From a virus, in IMG/VR virus record IMGVR_UViG_3300006086_000006, positions 1 to 64,000 of that record: a stretch of DNA of 64,000 nucleotides; one strand, written 5' to 3'. The first letter of the stretch is position 1, and every line of letters starts with the position of its first letter. A program made the translations under genes and the position numbers. The notes below the pieces were generated by a model that did not search any database, had not been told where the DNA came from, and was given only the letters and a program-made list of their open reading frames with translations. Below, piece by piece: positions 1 to 8,320 of the stretch.

Positions 1-29
1 AAAAAAAAACGCCCCTAAAAAGGAGCGTT
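1..29 (-). terminator. Intrinsic terminator of the leftward block
   Basis: On the minus strand a 9-bp stem (AACGCTCCT paired with AGGGGCGTT, one G-U) closes a T-rich loop and runs directly into a run of T. It lies just past the stop codon of the UvsX gene, so it should end the leftward transcript coming from the recombination genes. Confidence 0.85.
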
Positions 30-36
30 AAACGTA

Positions 37-2955
37 CTATTCTTCATCATCTGCATCAGACTTATCTGCCGATCTTTTCTCCGCAGATTTGGCACGTTTT
101 GCATCTTTCATGTAAGTGAAGCCCAAACCATCAGAGCATTGATTTTCCAAGAAACTGCGCAACATGACAGGCTTAGACATTTTCAGTTTTTTACATAGTG
201 CTTTAATATCATCCTTGTGTCCTTCAATCAGAGTTTTAAAATCTAACCAATTAACAACTGTTCCAGCAAATGGATTTTTAAAGTCCACGTAAACTTCTTT
301 GCTGATCTGTGTCTTTGGATCTTTCTTGACGACATTAAAGCCTTCCAAGAATTTAATCTTGTTGCGCTGACCACCAATCTGACCCGTTAGCTTCAAATAG
401 GTGTACGCATCCCAAACACGACAGAAACCAGTAGCCGTACCATTAGCGTTCTCTACTACAATACGTAAAGTAACTTCTTGGTTTGGCACACCACCGAGTT
501 TGTTTTTGTGTGTACGAATTTTGATATAGCGGTACGTATCAACACCGTCACCAATAACACTATCTTCTTCTTCCAACATGCCTTTGCCGTGTGGAATAGA
601 AACAGAACTATTGCGGAAACGAACATCGCTGAAGTACTTCAAAGCATCGCCGCATGGCTCAGTCTCAGAAGGTCCATACATTGCCATCGGTACTTTACGT
701 AGTTGGTTAACGCCTAGAACTACAATACGCTTTCTACGCATAGCACTCTTAACACGTTTCAAACCATCAGCAAACATACGCGCTTGCAAAGCCAAGCCTT
801 TATCACCTTCTTCTTTCTTATCTGCACTATCGGGTAACATTGCTGGATAAGAGTCTGTCAGTATGATGGCTTGAATGGTGCCGTCAGGAGCAGGAATGTA
901 GAATTGGTTGTACTTACTAAATAACGCTTTATCATAACGGCCTTTAAGGGCTTTCTGATTGTCGCGGTTATTTTCATACACGAAATACCACTGTCCGCCT
1001 TTCTTGACTTTATCCGGTAATAGTTTTTCTAACTTGGCTAAGTAGTGGAAGAACTTCTCACCAGTATCTGGAGTGTAATAACGTACACGTGGTTTAACAA
1101 TCCAATCACCTGTTTCTTCATCTTGTACACCAAACACACTTTCAATGTTGTCTTTGATGCCCATACTACGCATGATGTTTTCAATGTACTCTGCCTGCGA
1201 ACTACCTTCGTAGTCGAAATACGCAGCCTTGCCACGAAAATCTTTCTGCAACATGATACTACTTAGAATGGTCATTGCCAGGGTGGAGTTGTGGCTAATC
1301 ATACCATTAACATGATAGGAGTGCGTATCTTCTACATTTAGATCGTACACAAGTTTTTTAAGTCTAGTACGTTTAGAGTAGTCTACAGTTGTCCAATAAT
1401 AGTTTGTGTAGTGTTTCAAAGTTTTAATTAATTCTTTACCTTCGTCTGGTAGAGAATCTTCTAACTTATATTCGACAATACAATTTAAAATACGAGATAG
1501 TGTACATCTTGTTAATCCTGATTTACCACTACGCAAGTCTTTTGTTGAAATATTGGAGAATACAGAACTCTGACCACTACTGCTGCAGGATATTCCAAGA
1601 TTTGGACTTATACGATTCACAATATTTATTAAATGTACCGCAAGCTCCGCGCCCGGTAACGTGTTCGTAGGACCAACACGAGAGTTTACAGATTTACTAT
1701 TTAAGCTGCGTTCAATAAGTGTTCGTAATATTTCATTCTTTCTATTGGATAAAAAACCAACTTCAGATTCAAACACATGTGCGAAATCTGGATGTACAGA
1801 TAAAACATAGGCTTCTTTTTCAATCTGAGATTCACTACCATTAGTAGCCCACGTCGTGCGTTCTCTAATATAACAAAGCATGCCCATGTTTTCTAGCATG
1901 TACTTAGTTTCTTCCGCAAGTTTTCTACTAAGCGTTGTAAGAGTAACTGTACCGTTCTTTGAATTAATAGCGGCACCATCACCTTCAAATAACGAACGCA
2001 GGTAAGCTGTTTGTATATTCTTAGGAGAACAGCGTACACTTACAGGAGTAAATCGCTCAGCAGATGTTACATTACCAAGATACTCACTAAAAAATCTTAA
2101 TACTAAGCCATGTGCTATTGCATAATTATCTGTAAGCGTTTTGCAAGGTTGTCCAAACACACGTTTTACGAGTTTATTAAAGCGATTAAGTGCATAAGGA
2201 TTCTTGTTATGAAATCTGTTATCCGGAGAACCTTCTGACACTAACCAGCCAAAAATTTCAGCGAGATTTTCTGAAATCTCACTAGGATAATGTACATCAC
2301 CAAGACCGCGTAAACTATCAGTCATTTTAAACATATAGTCAAGATCTGGTTTAAAATTAAACTTTGCAGACTCTTTGGCATATATATTAGTACCTATTTT
2401 CTTTGGAACATAAGCACCTTGTTTTAGCTTATCTAAACGTGTCCACGTAAATTTACCGTCAACAAGACTCCATAACTTGTGATCCGGCAAACCTTCTACA
2501 ACATCACCTAGTTTTGTCTTGATACGATATGTAGAACCTTTACCTATGTAAACTTTAGTAGCTTGTCGTTTACCTTTATGAGATTCGACAGTAATAGGTG
2601 TAATATCGTTGAAACCTTCTAACGTAGATTTAGATGATTCCAAATATATTTCATCTAGTCGCAACAAACCACTATCTGTTACAACTAAGCTATCACCAAC
2701 AAGGCACTTACACGACTGTTCACCACCGAAGCAGGTATACCAACCACCACCAAGAAGGCCATTGGCCAGCATAATGTTTAGTGATAGTAAGCCTGTACTG
2801 AATCTAGGTTCGTTCTTATCAAACGACATAGCACTCAGTTCAAACTGTTTTTCCATCGAGTCGATTGATTTGTCTAAATGCGCGTATGGATCAAACGCAG
2901 CTAATTCAGACGCATCAGCATTTTTAAGTTTGGCAGATTTTGCTAGTTTAGCCAC
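37..2955 (-). CDS. uvsX: UvsX/RecA-like recombinase precursor with in-frame intein
   Basis: Strand-exchange recombinase of the RecA/UvsX family, which polymerises on single-stranded DNA and drives recombination-dependent replication and repair. The 972-residue precursor is an N-extein (1-83), an intein (84-556) and a C-extein (557-972), giving a spliced enzyme of about 499 residues. The joined Walker A reads GGEQSCKST. The usual second glycine is Cys; T4 UvsX also deviates there (Phe), so this fits UvsX more than bacterial RecA. A Walker-B-like hydrophobic strand (AIILTDSYPA) and the LGVNQLRK segment follow in the C-extein. The C-terminus is Lys/Asp/Glu-rich. The gene lies downstream of the probable SSB, with a terminator hairpin between them, and precedes the terminator at the window edge. 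The family call is firm; RecA versus UvsX subfamily is judgement. Confidence 0.92.
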   Translation of the reverse strand: MAKLAKSAKLKNADASELAAFDPYAHLDKSIDSMEKQFELSAMSFDKNEPRFSTGLLSLNIMLANGLLGGGWYTCFGGEQSCKCLVGDSLVVTDSGLLRLDEIYLESSKSTLEGFNDITPITVESHKGKRQATKVYIGKGSTYRIKTKLGDVVEGLPDHKLWSLVDGKFTWTRLDKLKQGAYVPKKIGTNIYAKESAKFNFKPDLDYMFKMTDSLRGLGDVHYPSEISENLAEIFGWLVSEGSPDNRFHNKNPYALNRFNKLVKRVFGQPCKTLTDNYAIAHGLVLRFFSEYLGNVTSAERFTPVSVRCSPKNIQTAYLRSLFEGDGAAINSKNGTVTLTTLSRKLAEETKYMLENMGMLCYIRERTTWATNGSESQIEKEAYVLSVHPDFAHVFESEVGFLSNRKNEILRTLIERSLNSKSVNSRVGPTNTLPGAELAVHLINIVNRISPNLGISCSSSGQSSVFSNISTKDLRSGKSGLTRCTLSRILNCIVEYKLEDSLPDEGKELIKTLKHYTNYYWTTVDYSKRTRLKKLVYDLNVEDTHSYHVNGMISHNSTLAMTILSSIMLQKDFRGKAAYFDYEGSSQAEYIENIMRSMGIKDNIESVFGVQDEETGDWIVKPRVRYYTPDTGEKFFHYLAKLEKLLPDKVKKGGQWYFVYENNRDNQKALKGRYDKALFSKYNQFYIPAPDGTIQAIILTDSYPAMLPDSADKKEEGDKGLALQARMFADGLKRVKSAMRRKRIVVLGVNQLRKVPMAMYGPSETEPCGDALKYFSDVRFRNSSVSIPHGKGMLEEEDSVIGDGVDTYRYIKIRTHKNKLGGVPNQEVTLRIVVENANGTATGFCRVWDAYTYLKLTGQIGGQRNKIKFLEGFNVVKKDPKTQISKEVYVDFKNPFAGTVVNWLDFKTLIEGHKDDIKALCKKLKMSKPVMLRSFLENQCSDGLGFTYMKDAKRAKSAEKRSADKSDADDEE
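1288..2706 (-). mobile_element. Intein (473 aa) with LAGLIDADG endonuclease, in the UvsX P-loop
   Basis: Begins with Cys (CLVGDSLV) directly after the Walker A lysine and ends with ...MISHN followed by Ser of the C-extein. These are the classic splice residues: Cys1, terminal His-Asn, +1 Ser. Two LAGLIDADG-type motifs are present, IFGWLVSEG and LRSLFEGDG, at precursor residues about 234 and 319. Both keep the acidic residue before the final Gly, so the homing endonuclease may be active. Insertion splits K from S of the P-loop, so the enzyme can bind ATP only after splicing. Confidence 0.93.
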
Positions 2956-2980
2956 TTATTAATCCCCATAAGGTTTGAGC

Positions 2981-3005
2981 GAAAAAATAGGGGCCGAAGC
3001 CCCCT
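2981..3005 (-). terminator. Terminator with UUCG tetraloop between SSB and uvsX
   Basis: Minus-strand GGGGC-TTCG-GCCCC followed by TATTTTTT. It sits 25 bases past the SSB-like stop and upstream of the uvsX start, so it should end or attenuate SSB transcripts before uvsX. Confidence 0.8.
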
Positions 3006-3029
3006 TAACCCAACTGCAAACTTCTACTG

Positions 3030-4253
3030 TTACCAGTTGTCATCATCTTCATCGAACTTGGATGATTTCTTTTTGCCTGATTTTGATTTCTTGTCATCAG
3101 ACTTAGATTTCTTTTTATCCGAAGACTTAGATTTCTTAGAAGACTTTTCGTCTTCATCATCGTCAAACTTTGAAGATTTCTTTTTCTTCTTAGGAACATC
3201 GTCCTCATCTTCGTCATCGTCTGACTTAGACTTCTTGGACTTTTTCTTAGAAGGCTTTTCATCATCGTCATCATCGTCAAACTTAGACTTTTTCTTTTTA
3301 CCTGACTTGGACTTTTTCTTAGAAGACTTTTCGTCTTCATCATCGTCAAACTTAGACTTTTTCTTCTTCTTAGGAACATCGTCCTCATCTTCGTCATCGT
3401 CAAACTTGGATTTCTTTTTCTTCTTCTTCAATGGGACTTCATCATCCTCATCTTCTTCGTCATCTACTTCTTCACCACCAACAAGCTCCATACGTTTGAA
3501 GTCTTCTTTCGCTTGTTTTGGATCCATGCGACCACAAAGATCAAGCAAACCTTCAGACAATTCAAATACTAGGTACTCGTTTTCTTCTTCGGTAATAGCA
3601 CAACGACCATCATCAGCTTTATCGACAGAATACTTTTCAGAACCCGAGGCTTTAGGCTTAAACTTCACATTAATGTCAACGCCGTATTTAACGTGAGACA
3701 AATCGAATGATTTCTTCTTACCACTCTTTTTATCTTTAACGATATTTGTTTCACCAAGCTCTTGAATGCGTGATACAACGCCGTTGGTCAAACGTACAAC
3801 ACGAACAGGAGTCCAAGATTTTGATTTAATGTCTTTGATGCCTGTTTTCTTTTCTTTTGAAGTTGGTTCTGCTTTACGTGCAGGTTCATCTTCTTGCAAA
3901 TCACGAATAATTGCGTTAGTTAGATAAAAGAACTCTGAGGTTACGGGGCTTGTATCCCGATCACCAGTGTCAGCTTCACAGTATGGACAAACAACACCAG
4001 CTTTTGGCTCAGATTCATTCTCAGGGTCAAATGAAATACAGAAACGTGGAACAGTTACTAACTTCTTAGTTTTACCTGCTGCGATTTTACACCAGTGACG
4101 GCGAACTGCAATCAAACCCTTTTCTAATAAACGAATACGAACCCACTCATCGGGGTGATCTTGGAATTTGTAAATGTCGATAACTTCTTCCAGCTTAGCG
4201 CTATCGTTATTGCCTTTTCTAGGCTTAGCAGAGCCTATACCTTTTTGTGCCAT
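3030..4253 (-). CDS. Putative ssDNA-binding protein with alternating Lys/Asp tail
   Basis: 407 residues. Residues 1 to about 245 look globular. They contain His-Trp-Cys near residue 53, a second Cys, and CPYC, an H/C...C...CxxC layout reminiscent of the zinc site of T4 gp32. The rest is a long low-complexity tail of alternating Lys blocks and Asp/Glu blocks (SKFDDDEDE-like units separated by VPKKKKK or SSKKKSK), ending FDEDDDNW. Many phage SSBs end in an acidic tail that recruits partners, but this tail is far longer. Position next to uvsX, with a sigma-like gene upstream, supports a replication role. It starts at an ATG with AGGAG upstream. The SSB assignment rests on context, the cysteine pattern and the tail, not on clear family identity; another DNA-binding scaffold is possible. 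Confidence 0.5.
   Translation of the reverse strand: MAQKGIGSAKPRKGNNDSAKLEEVIDIYKFQDHPDEWVRIRLLEKGLIAVRRHWCKIAAGKTKKLVTVPRFCISFDPENESEPKAGVVCPYCEADTGDRDTSPVTSEFFYLTNAIIRDLQEDEPARKAEPTSKEKKTGIKDIKSKSWTPVRVVRLTNGVVSRIQELGETNIVKDKKSGKKKSFDLSHVKYGVDINVKFKPKASGSEKYSVDKADDGRCAITEEENEYLVFELSEGLLDLCGRMDPKQAKEDFKRMELVGGEEVDDEEDEDDEVPLKKKKKKSKFDDDEDEDDVPKKKKKSKFDDDEDEKSSKKKSKSGKKKKSKFDDDDDDEKPSKKKSKKSKSDDDEDEDDVPKKKKKSSKFDDDEDEKSSKKSKSSDKKKSKSDDKKSKSGKKKSSKFDEDDDNW
3050..3430. repeat. Degenerate tandem repeats coding the Lys/Asp tail
   Basis: Imperfect repeats of TTCTTCTTAGGAACATCGTCC-like and CTTTTCGTCTTCATCATC-like units, spaced by lysine-coding tracts. The same block appears at about 3120-3210, 3320-3400 and in part at 3250-3300. 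They produce the alternating charged blocks of the SSB-like protein and could recombine to change tail length. Confidence 0.7.
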
Positions 4254-4279
4254 ACAAGTAACTCCTAGTGATAAAACTT

Positions 4280-5299
4280 TTATTTACACTCTTCGGCAGT
4301 GTGTTTACGCATTTTAGAAATTTCCTCTTGCGAGAAGTATTCACCAATATCAAAGAACAATCTAACACAGCCGCGAACATCAGCCAATTTAGCAATTTTC
4401 TGAACAAACATATCCCGCTGATTCTGTGCGATAACATCATCGTGGTACGCCTCGTCTGAACCAATAACACTATGTAAACTTTTTGTTTGACCATCATCAT
4501 CGGTTAATTCATCTAAGCTAACACTGTGATTCAAAAAGCCTGTGGTATGTTCTGCGATTTTCTTTCTCTGCGATTGTGGCACTGTGTACGCTATACCATA
4601 TTCATGCTCTGACGTATTACAGGTTTGTGCATTTAGAACCCATTGATTTATATAACTGGTGAACGCACCTTTATTACTGTCATATTTATCAATTGCGAGT
4701 AGCATACTTTTTAAAATGGTTTGACGAACATCGTTGAAATCAAAATTAGGACCATTAGATGTAGTGAATCGTTTTGCTTGGCTACTAGCATGTTTAATAT
4801 ATTTCTCTAACACTTGAGCACGATATTTATAGAAGTGCTCCAAGTAACTATAAGAAACTGTGGCTATAACGTACAAGTGTTGCCTGTGACTGCAACCCGC
4901 TTGTAGTGCAATTGTATCCAATTCACCTTTTAGCAAAATTCGATTATCTGTATCACACATTAAGAACGTGTTGTACTTGGTCAAATAGTTTGAGATACGT
5001 TGTAGAAAGCGATTGGCGAAAACGTGCAAAAAAGAGCGCTCAATTCTTGCCTCACGCAGAATAGAAAACTTCTCCGCACGATCCTTGGTGAAAAGATACT
5101 GACAAAGTAGCTCTACTGTACGAGTACGAGGCAATGAACTCGGCTTTCTCTTACTATTAGTTGACACAACAGACAGGATGTAAGCTACCTGTTGGTCAAA
5201 TAAATCTGTATAAAGAATTATTGGCTCTAACGCTTTATACAGATTTAAGTCTAACACTTGCTGTATCTGTTCGCCAGTTAAATTCTTATCAGACGACAT
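4280..5299 (-). CDS. Divergent sigma-factor-like protein
   Basis: 339 residues. A central segment (about residues 190-225) reads ...AIDKYDSNKGAFTSYINQWVLNAQ, which lines up with sigma-70 region 2 (helix with KYD, a Gly, then aromatic F-x-T/S-Y and W). The C-terminal third (LADVRGCVRLFFDIGEYFSQEEISKMRKHT) could be a reduced region 4. Much of the N-terminal half is unlike bacterial sigmas. Phage sigmas of this kind (T4 gp55 is the best-known case) direct late transcription. The box found repeatedly in this window would be its natural target, but that pairing is inference. A canonical sigma is encoded at 51084. Could also be a regulator with a sigma-like helical core. Confidence 0.5.
   Translation of the reverse strand: MSSDKNLTGEQIQQVLDLNLYKALEPIILYTDLFDQQVAYILSVVSTNSKRKPSSLPRTRTVELLCQYLFTKDRAEKFSILREARIERSFLHVFANRFLQRISNYLTKYNTFLMCDTDNRILLKGELDTIALQAGCSHRQHLYVIATVSYSYLEHFYKYRAQVLEKYIKHASSQAKRFTTSNGPNFDFNDVRQTILKSMLLAIDKYDSNKGAFTSYINQWVLNAQTCNTSEHEYGIAYTVPQSQRKKIAEHTTGFLNHSVSLDELTDDDGQTKSLHSVIGSDEAYHDDVIAQNQRDMFVQKIAKLADVRGCVRLFFDIGEYFSQEEISKMRKHTAEECK
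4281..4290 (-). promoter_or_regulatory. TGTAAATA box (late-promoter-like) upstream of SSB-like gene
   Basis: Minus-strand AGTGTAAATA, 27 bases upstream of the start codon at 4253. It is one of about thirteen similar boxes placed in front of genes in this window, and it resembles the T4 late promoter TATAAATA. Confidence 0.5.
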
Positions 5300-5313
5300 A
5301 TACGCACCGAGTG

Positions 5314-5904
5314 TTAGTCAATAAAGTTGAAGATTTCCTTCAGTTTAGAATTGGTAATCTTTTCGTGGCTGGTGCGAAGCAGAGGATATTTACGCGATGC
5401 TTCAATAACCGAAGCGATATCCAATTCTGTTCCTAAGGTCTTTTCAATGTTACCGTTGAATTTACTAGCAACATTCAACAACCATGTGGCCGCGTCAAAG
5501 ATTTGGGAATATTCAGATTCTGAAAGTTTTTGCTTGTGTTTAATAAGTCCGAACTTTTCAAATACTTCTGCCAATTCAGCACGGACTTCGGTAAGCTCTT
5601 GGTGATGACCGGCACGTTCAATAGCAAAGGACTCACGTTCACGTTGCAGTACACTGTTATAGTCATTCAATGTGTTTTGTTGTGCGATACGCGCATTGAA
5701 GTTTGCTTCGGTCAATTGTTTTGTAAGACTATCGCGTTGTTCTTCCAACACAGCAATACGCACCGATGCTGTTTGTACTTGATTACGTGCGCTTTGCAAT
5801 TGCTGCGCATATTCTCGAATTTCTTGTTGAGCCATTTGCAAATCATAACGCAATTTATGTTCTACTTCTGATTCTTCGGTATTGTGTTCGAGTTGTTCTG
5901 TCAT
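5314..5904 (-). CDS. Hypothetical coiled-coil protein
   Basis: 196 residues. Residues about 10-110 are Glu/Gln/Arg-rich with heptad-like hydrophobic spacing (LEEQRDSLTKQLTEANF and flanks), so a long coiled coil is likely. The C-terminal 80 residues look globular. No family recognised. AGGAG precedes the start, and two TGTAAATA boxes lie about 40-55 bases upstream. It ends 15 bases before the sigma-like gene and may be cotranscribed with it. Confidence 0.75.
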   Translation of the reverse strand: MTEQLEHNTEESEVEHKLRYDLQMAQQEIREYAQQLQSARNQVQTASVRIAVLEEQRDSLTKQLTEANFNARIAQQNTLNDYNSVLQRERESFAIERAGHHQELTEVRAELAEVFEKFGLIKHKQKLSESEYSQIFDAATWLLNVASKFNGNIEKTLGTELDIASVIEASRKYPLLRTSHEKITNSKLKEIFNFID

Positions 5905-5943
5905 TTAAAGATTACTCCTAAAAAGTTGAGTGGTTACATACAG

Positions 5944-5962
5944 TATTTACAGTATTTACAGT
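5944..5962 (-). promoter_or_regulatory. Double TGTAAATA box upstream of coiled-coil gene
   Basis: Minus strand ACTGTAAATACTGTAAATA: two directly abutting copies of the recurring box, 40-58 bases upstream of the ATG at 5904. This is the only tandem occurrence seen in the window. Confidence 0.5.
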
Positions 5963-5963
5963 T

Positions 5964-7640
5964 TTACATATCGCTCTTAATTATTTTGTAAGCAAACGCC
6001 ACGAGGTGCTTACAAGCAAATGGGTGGAGACCAGGATTTGTTATCACAGGTGGATTACCATTACCATAAACAATACGACTAGCACCGCGTGTAGCGTTAG
6101 CATACTCAGCACCTCCAAATACGAATGCCTCGCAATTGTGTACGATTAGACTATTAGCAACAAATCGTTCTACTCCCGGTACAGTTATATCGTATACCTT
6201 TTGCTTGCCTGCGTACTGAATTGAAACAATTGTAACAAATGGTTTTCGCGGCTGCATAGGCTTATCAAAATCAATTCGATCCTTGTGGTATTTAGACAGA
6301 ACAATTTGCTCCAACAAACCGGATTGTCTACTAAATCTAATTGCCCATAATTCCTTAGTTGATGTTAATTGGATGCCATTTATCTTGTTTTCAGAAATAC
6401 CCGATGCACGTTCCATATAAATGGTAGTTCTAGTATAGCCGAAAGATAGCAATGCTTCATTTAGATTAGATAGAGTATCTTTATTGCCACGAAGCAGAAA
6501 ATCACCCTCTTTATACGTTGTTCCGTCAGTAGCTATTAATCCAGAAAGATATCCAATAGTAGATTTTAAAGAGCCGAATCGTATTCCAGAATGATGTTTA
6601 AAATCGTGCTTATAGCAAATCTCAAGTGCTCTGTGATTAAAGAATACGTTGATTCCTTTTCCACACGAGGTATCTGTAATATTACTTACAACGCCTAATG
6701 CTGTAAGCGGCTTCAATATAGATTTTTTATGCCCATACAGTTTTAATGTAGGTGTACCTAAACGCTGACGTGTTCCATATCCTTCTATAACACCCAAAAA
6801 GAAACATTCCCAAAATTCGGTGTCCCGTGTAACTTTTGATTGCTTATTTTCGTGTGTTAAAAGTTTATCTCCAACATTTAGGTCTTTTAATCTTGTCCAC
6901 TGCTCCAATAACTTACAATTACCTAGATTCACATGCTGTAAAAATCTGTGTGCTTTTGTTGCAGTTATACTTAATCCATTACTTAATGTAATTTTCCATA
7001 CCTTTGCTTCACCCTTATAGTAGGGTGCAGTACCGCTATGCAATGTGCCATTTATATCATATTGTATAGGAAAATGATAAGGTTTTGGCTCTTCTACTAT
7101 AGCGAATACCGTCTTTAAGCCATCTGACGTTAGAACTCTGGTCTCTCCTACAATACAATCGCAACTTACTAGGACCTTCTTATGTTTGTTTACAGGGGTT
7201 ATTAAATCTGGCGTATTAGTTTTAGTTTTATCGAGGCCAATAATATGCAGCTTATGGTCTCTACGCAATTTGTGTGGACGATAAGGATCAGAAGTATAAG
7301 CTATGCAGCTCATTGCAGGCATACCTGATTTTGTTTTCGTCTTAGCAACCTTTGTGACGATAACATCAGCAGCGTTATTGATAAATAACTTTGGAGTGCC
7401 ACGAAGCAGTTGCCTAAGTGTCATACCTTTTAACGTGTGGTATGTCTCGGGCAACTGCTTAGGAGTTTTTGGATTTAGGGAACTGAGTTTTACGTTATAG
7501 TCGTTTTGTTTCTTAGGTGGTTTAGGTTTCATCTTTTTCCCTTTTGCACGATCCATAGCCTCTTTCTTAGCAGCACTTGGCTTACCACTAGTATTCGATT
7601 TAGATTTTGCTATAGGAACATATTTCTTTTTCTTTGGCAT
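5964..7640 (-). CDS. SWIM-type zinc-finger protein precursor with in-frame intein
   Basis: 558-residue precursor: N-extein 1-161, intein 162-502, C-extein 503-558; spliced product about 217 residues. The joined product has Cys-Asp-Cys (from SCD plus CEAF) and, about 40 residues on, Cys-Lys-His (FACKHL), the CxC...CxH signature of a SWIM zinc finger, which binds DNA or protein. The N-terminal 50 residues are very Lys-rich and probably disordered or DNA-binding. The role in the phage is unknown. Start has AAGGAA upstream and lies 2 bases from the preceding methyltransferase-like gene, suggesting one operon. Confidence 0.75.
   Translation of the reverse strand: MPKKKKYVPIAKSKSNTSGKPSAAKKEAMDRAKGKKMKPKPPKKQNDYNVKLSSLNPKTPKQLPETYHTLKGMTLRQLLRGTPKLFINNAADVIVTKVAKTKTKSGMPAMSCIAYTSDPYRPHKLRRDHKLHIIGLDKTKTNTPDLITPVNKHKKVLVSCDCIVGETRVLTSDGLKTVFAIVEEPKPYHFPIQYDINGTLHSGTAPYYKGEAKVWKITLSNGLSITATKAHRFLQHVNLGNCKLLEQWTRLKDLNVGDKLLTHENKQSKVTRDTEFWECFFLGVIEGYGTRQRLGTPTLKLYGHKKSILKPLTALGVVSNITDTSCGKGINVFFNHRALEICYKHDFKHHSGIRFGSLKSTIGYLSGLIATDGTTYKEGDFLLRGNKDTLSNLNEALLSFGYTRTTIYMERASGISENKINGIQLTSTKELWAIRFSRQSGLLEQIVLSKYHKDRIDFDKPMQPRKPFVTIVSIQYAGKQKVYDITVPGVERFVANSLIVHNCEAFVFGGAEYANATRGASRIVYGNGNPPVITNPGLHPFACKHLVAFAYKIIKSDM
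6135..7157 (-). mobile_element. Intein (341 aa) inside the SWIM zinc finger; endonuclease half-degenerate
   Basis: Starts CIVGETRVLT and ends ...NSLIVHN followed by Cys, giving Cys1, His-Asn and +1 Cys. LAGLIDADG-like motifs are FLGVIEGYG (precursor about 281) and LSGLIATDG (about 365). In the first, the position normally holding the catalytic Asp/Glu is Tyr, so the endonuclease may be inactive while splicing residues are intact. Inserted between the second and third residues of the zinc-binding CxC. Confidence 0.92.
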
Positions 7641-7641
7641 A

Positions 7642-8316
7642 TCATCGTTTCCTTAAAGCACTTACGATAGTATTGTAGTGGTGTATATTACAACACAAAC
7701 CTATCGTGCGATTAGTTAAACTCGATTGGAGTACAATATCTGTAATGAAACACGAGGTGTCAAGTACAGTGCCTTTGACGTTACGCAATAAACTAAATAG
7801 AGATTTAGGCACAGTTGGTGGCGTTTCTGATTTAGATAATACTATAGCAAATTTCGAGGAATCAGAAACATAACAATCAACATTAATCAATTCTGGTGTG
7901 TTAATAGAAGTTATAGAGTGGACTATAAAATTATATTCATGCGCGGCATACGTTGCAGGCATTATTAAGTTCGACTCTACCAAGAGTACAACATAACCAT
8001 TATCATTTAATAATCTGTAGTAATGCTTAAACAGTTTATCTTGATAGCGAACAGTGCCACACTCTTCCCTAGCCCAAAACTCTGTTTGATTAGGATACGT
8101 GCAAATCAGAGATACACTTTTATCACGCATGTTATTTAAAGATGTGAGAATATCGTCATACACAATAGTTGTGTTATCCGTGCGGTAAGTCTTTTTATTG
8201 TGGTCGGTAGGTATATGTAGATTGAACGTAGATACAACGTGGCGCTCATGTTCTTCGCACCTAGATACACAAGATACATTCTTCTTTACACAACCACACG
8301 CATAAACACTAAACAT
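7642..8316 (-). CDS. Degenerate DNA-methyltransferase-like protein
   Basis: 224 residues with the order of a beta-class N4/N6 DNA methyltransferase: an early strand-turn NTTIVYDDILTSLNNMRDK, then SVSLICTYPNQTEFW where DPPY/SPPY is expected, a helix-strand YYRLLNDNGYVVLLVESN, and near the C-terminus GTVLDTSCFITD where the SAM loop (VLDPFCGSG) is expected, followed by NRTIGLCCN. Both the catalytic PPY and the SAM-binding glycines are replaced, so activity is doubtful. It may be a decoy or a DNA-binding remnant. The N-terminus has several Cys. Good GAGGTAA site upstream of the ATG. Confidence 0.5.
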   Translation of the reverse strand: MFSVYACGCVKKNVSCVSRCEEHERHVVSTFNLHIPTDHNKKTYRTDNTTIVYDDILTSLNNMRDKSVSLICTYPNQTEFWAREECGTVRYQDKLFKHYYRLLNDNGYVVLLVESNLIMPATYAAHEYNFIVHSITSINTPELINVDCYVSDSSKFAIVLSKSETPPTVPKSLFSLLRNVKGTVLDTSCFITDIVLQSSLTNRTIGLCCNIHHYNTIVSALRKR

Positions 8317-8320
8317 AGTG

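Noticed and set aside
3037-3696. Long plus-strand Ser/Phe-rich reading frame over the SSB-like tail
   Set aside because: Antisense shadow of the Lys/Asp repeats; serine runs are the complement of Asp/Glu codons and there is no ribosome-binding site.
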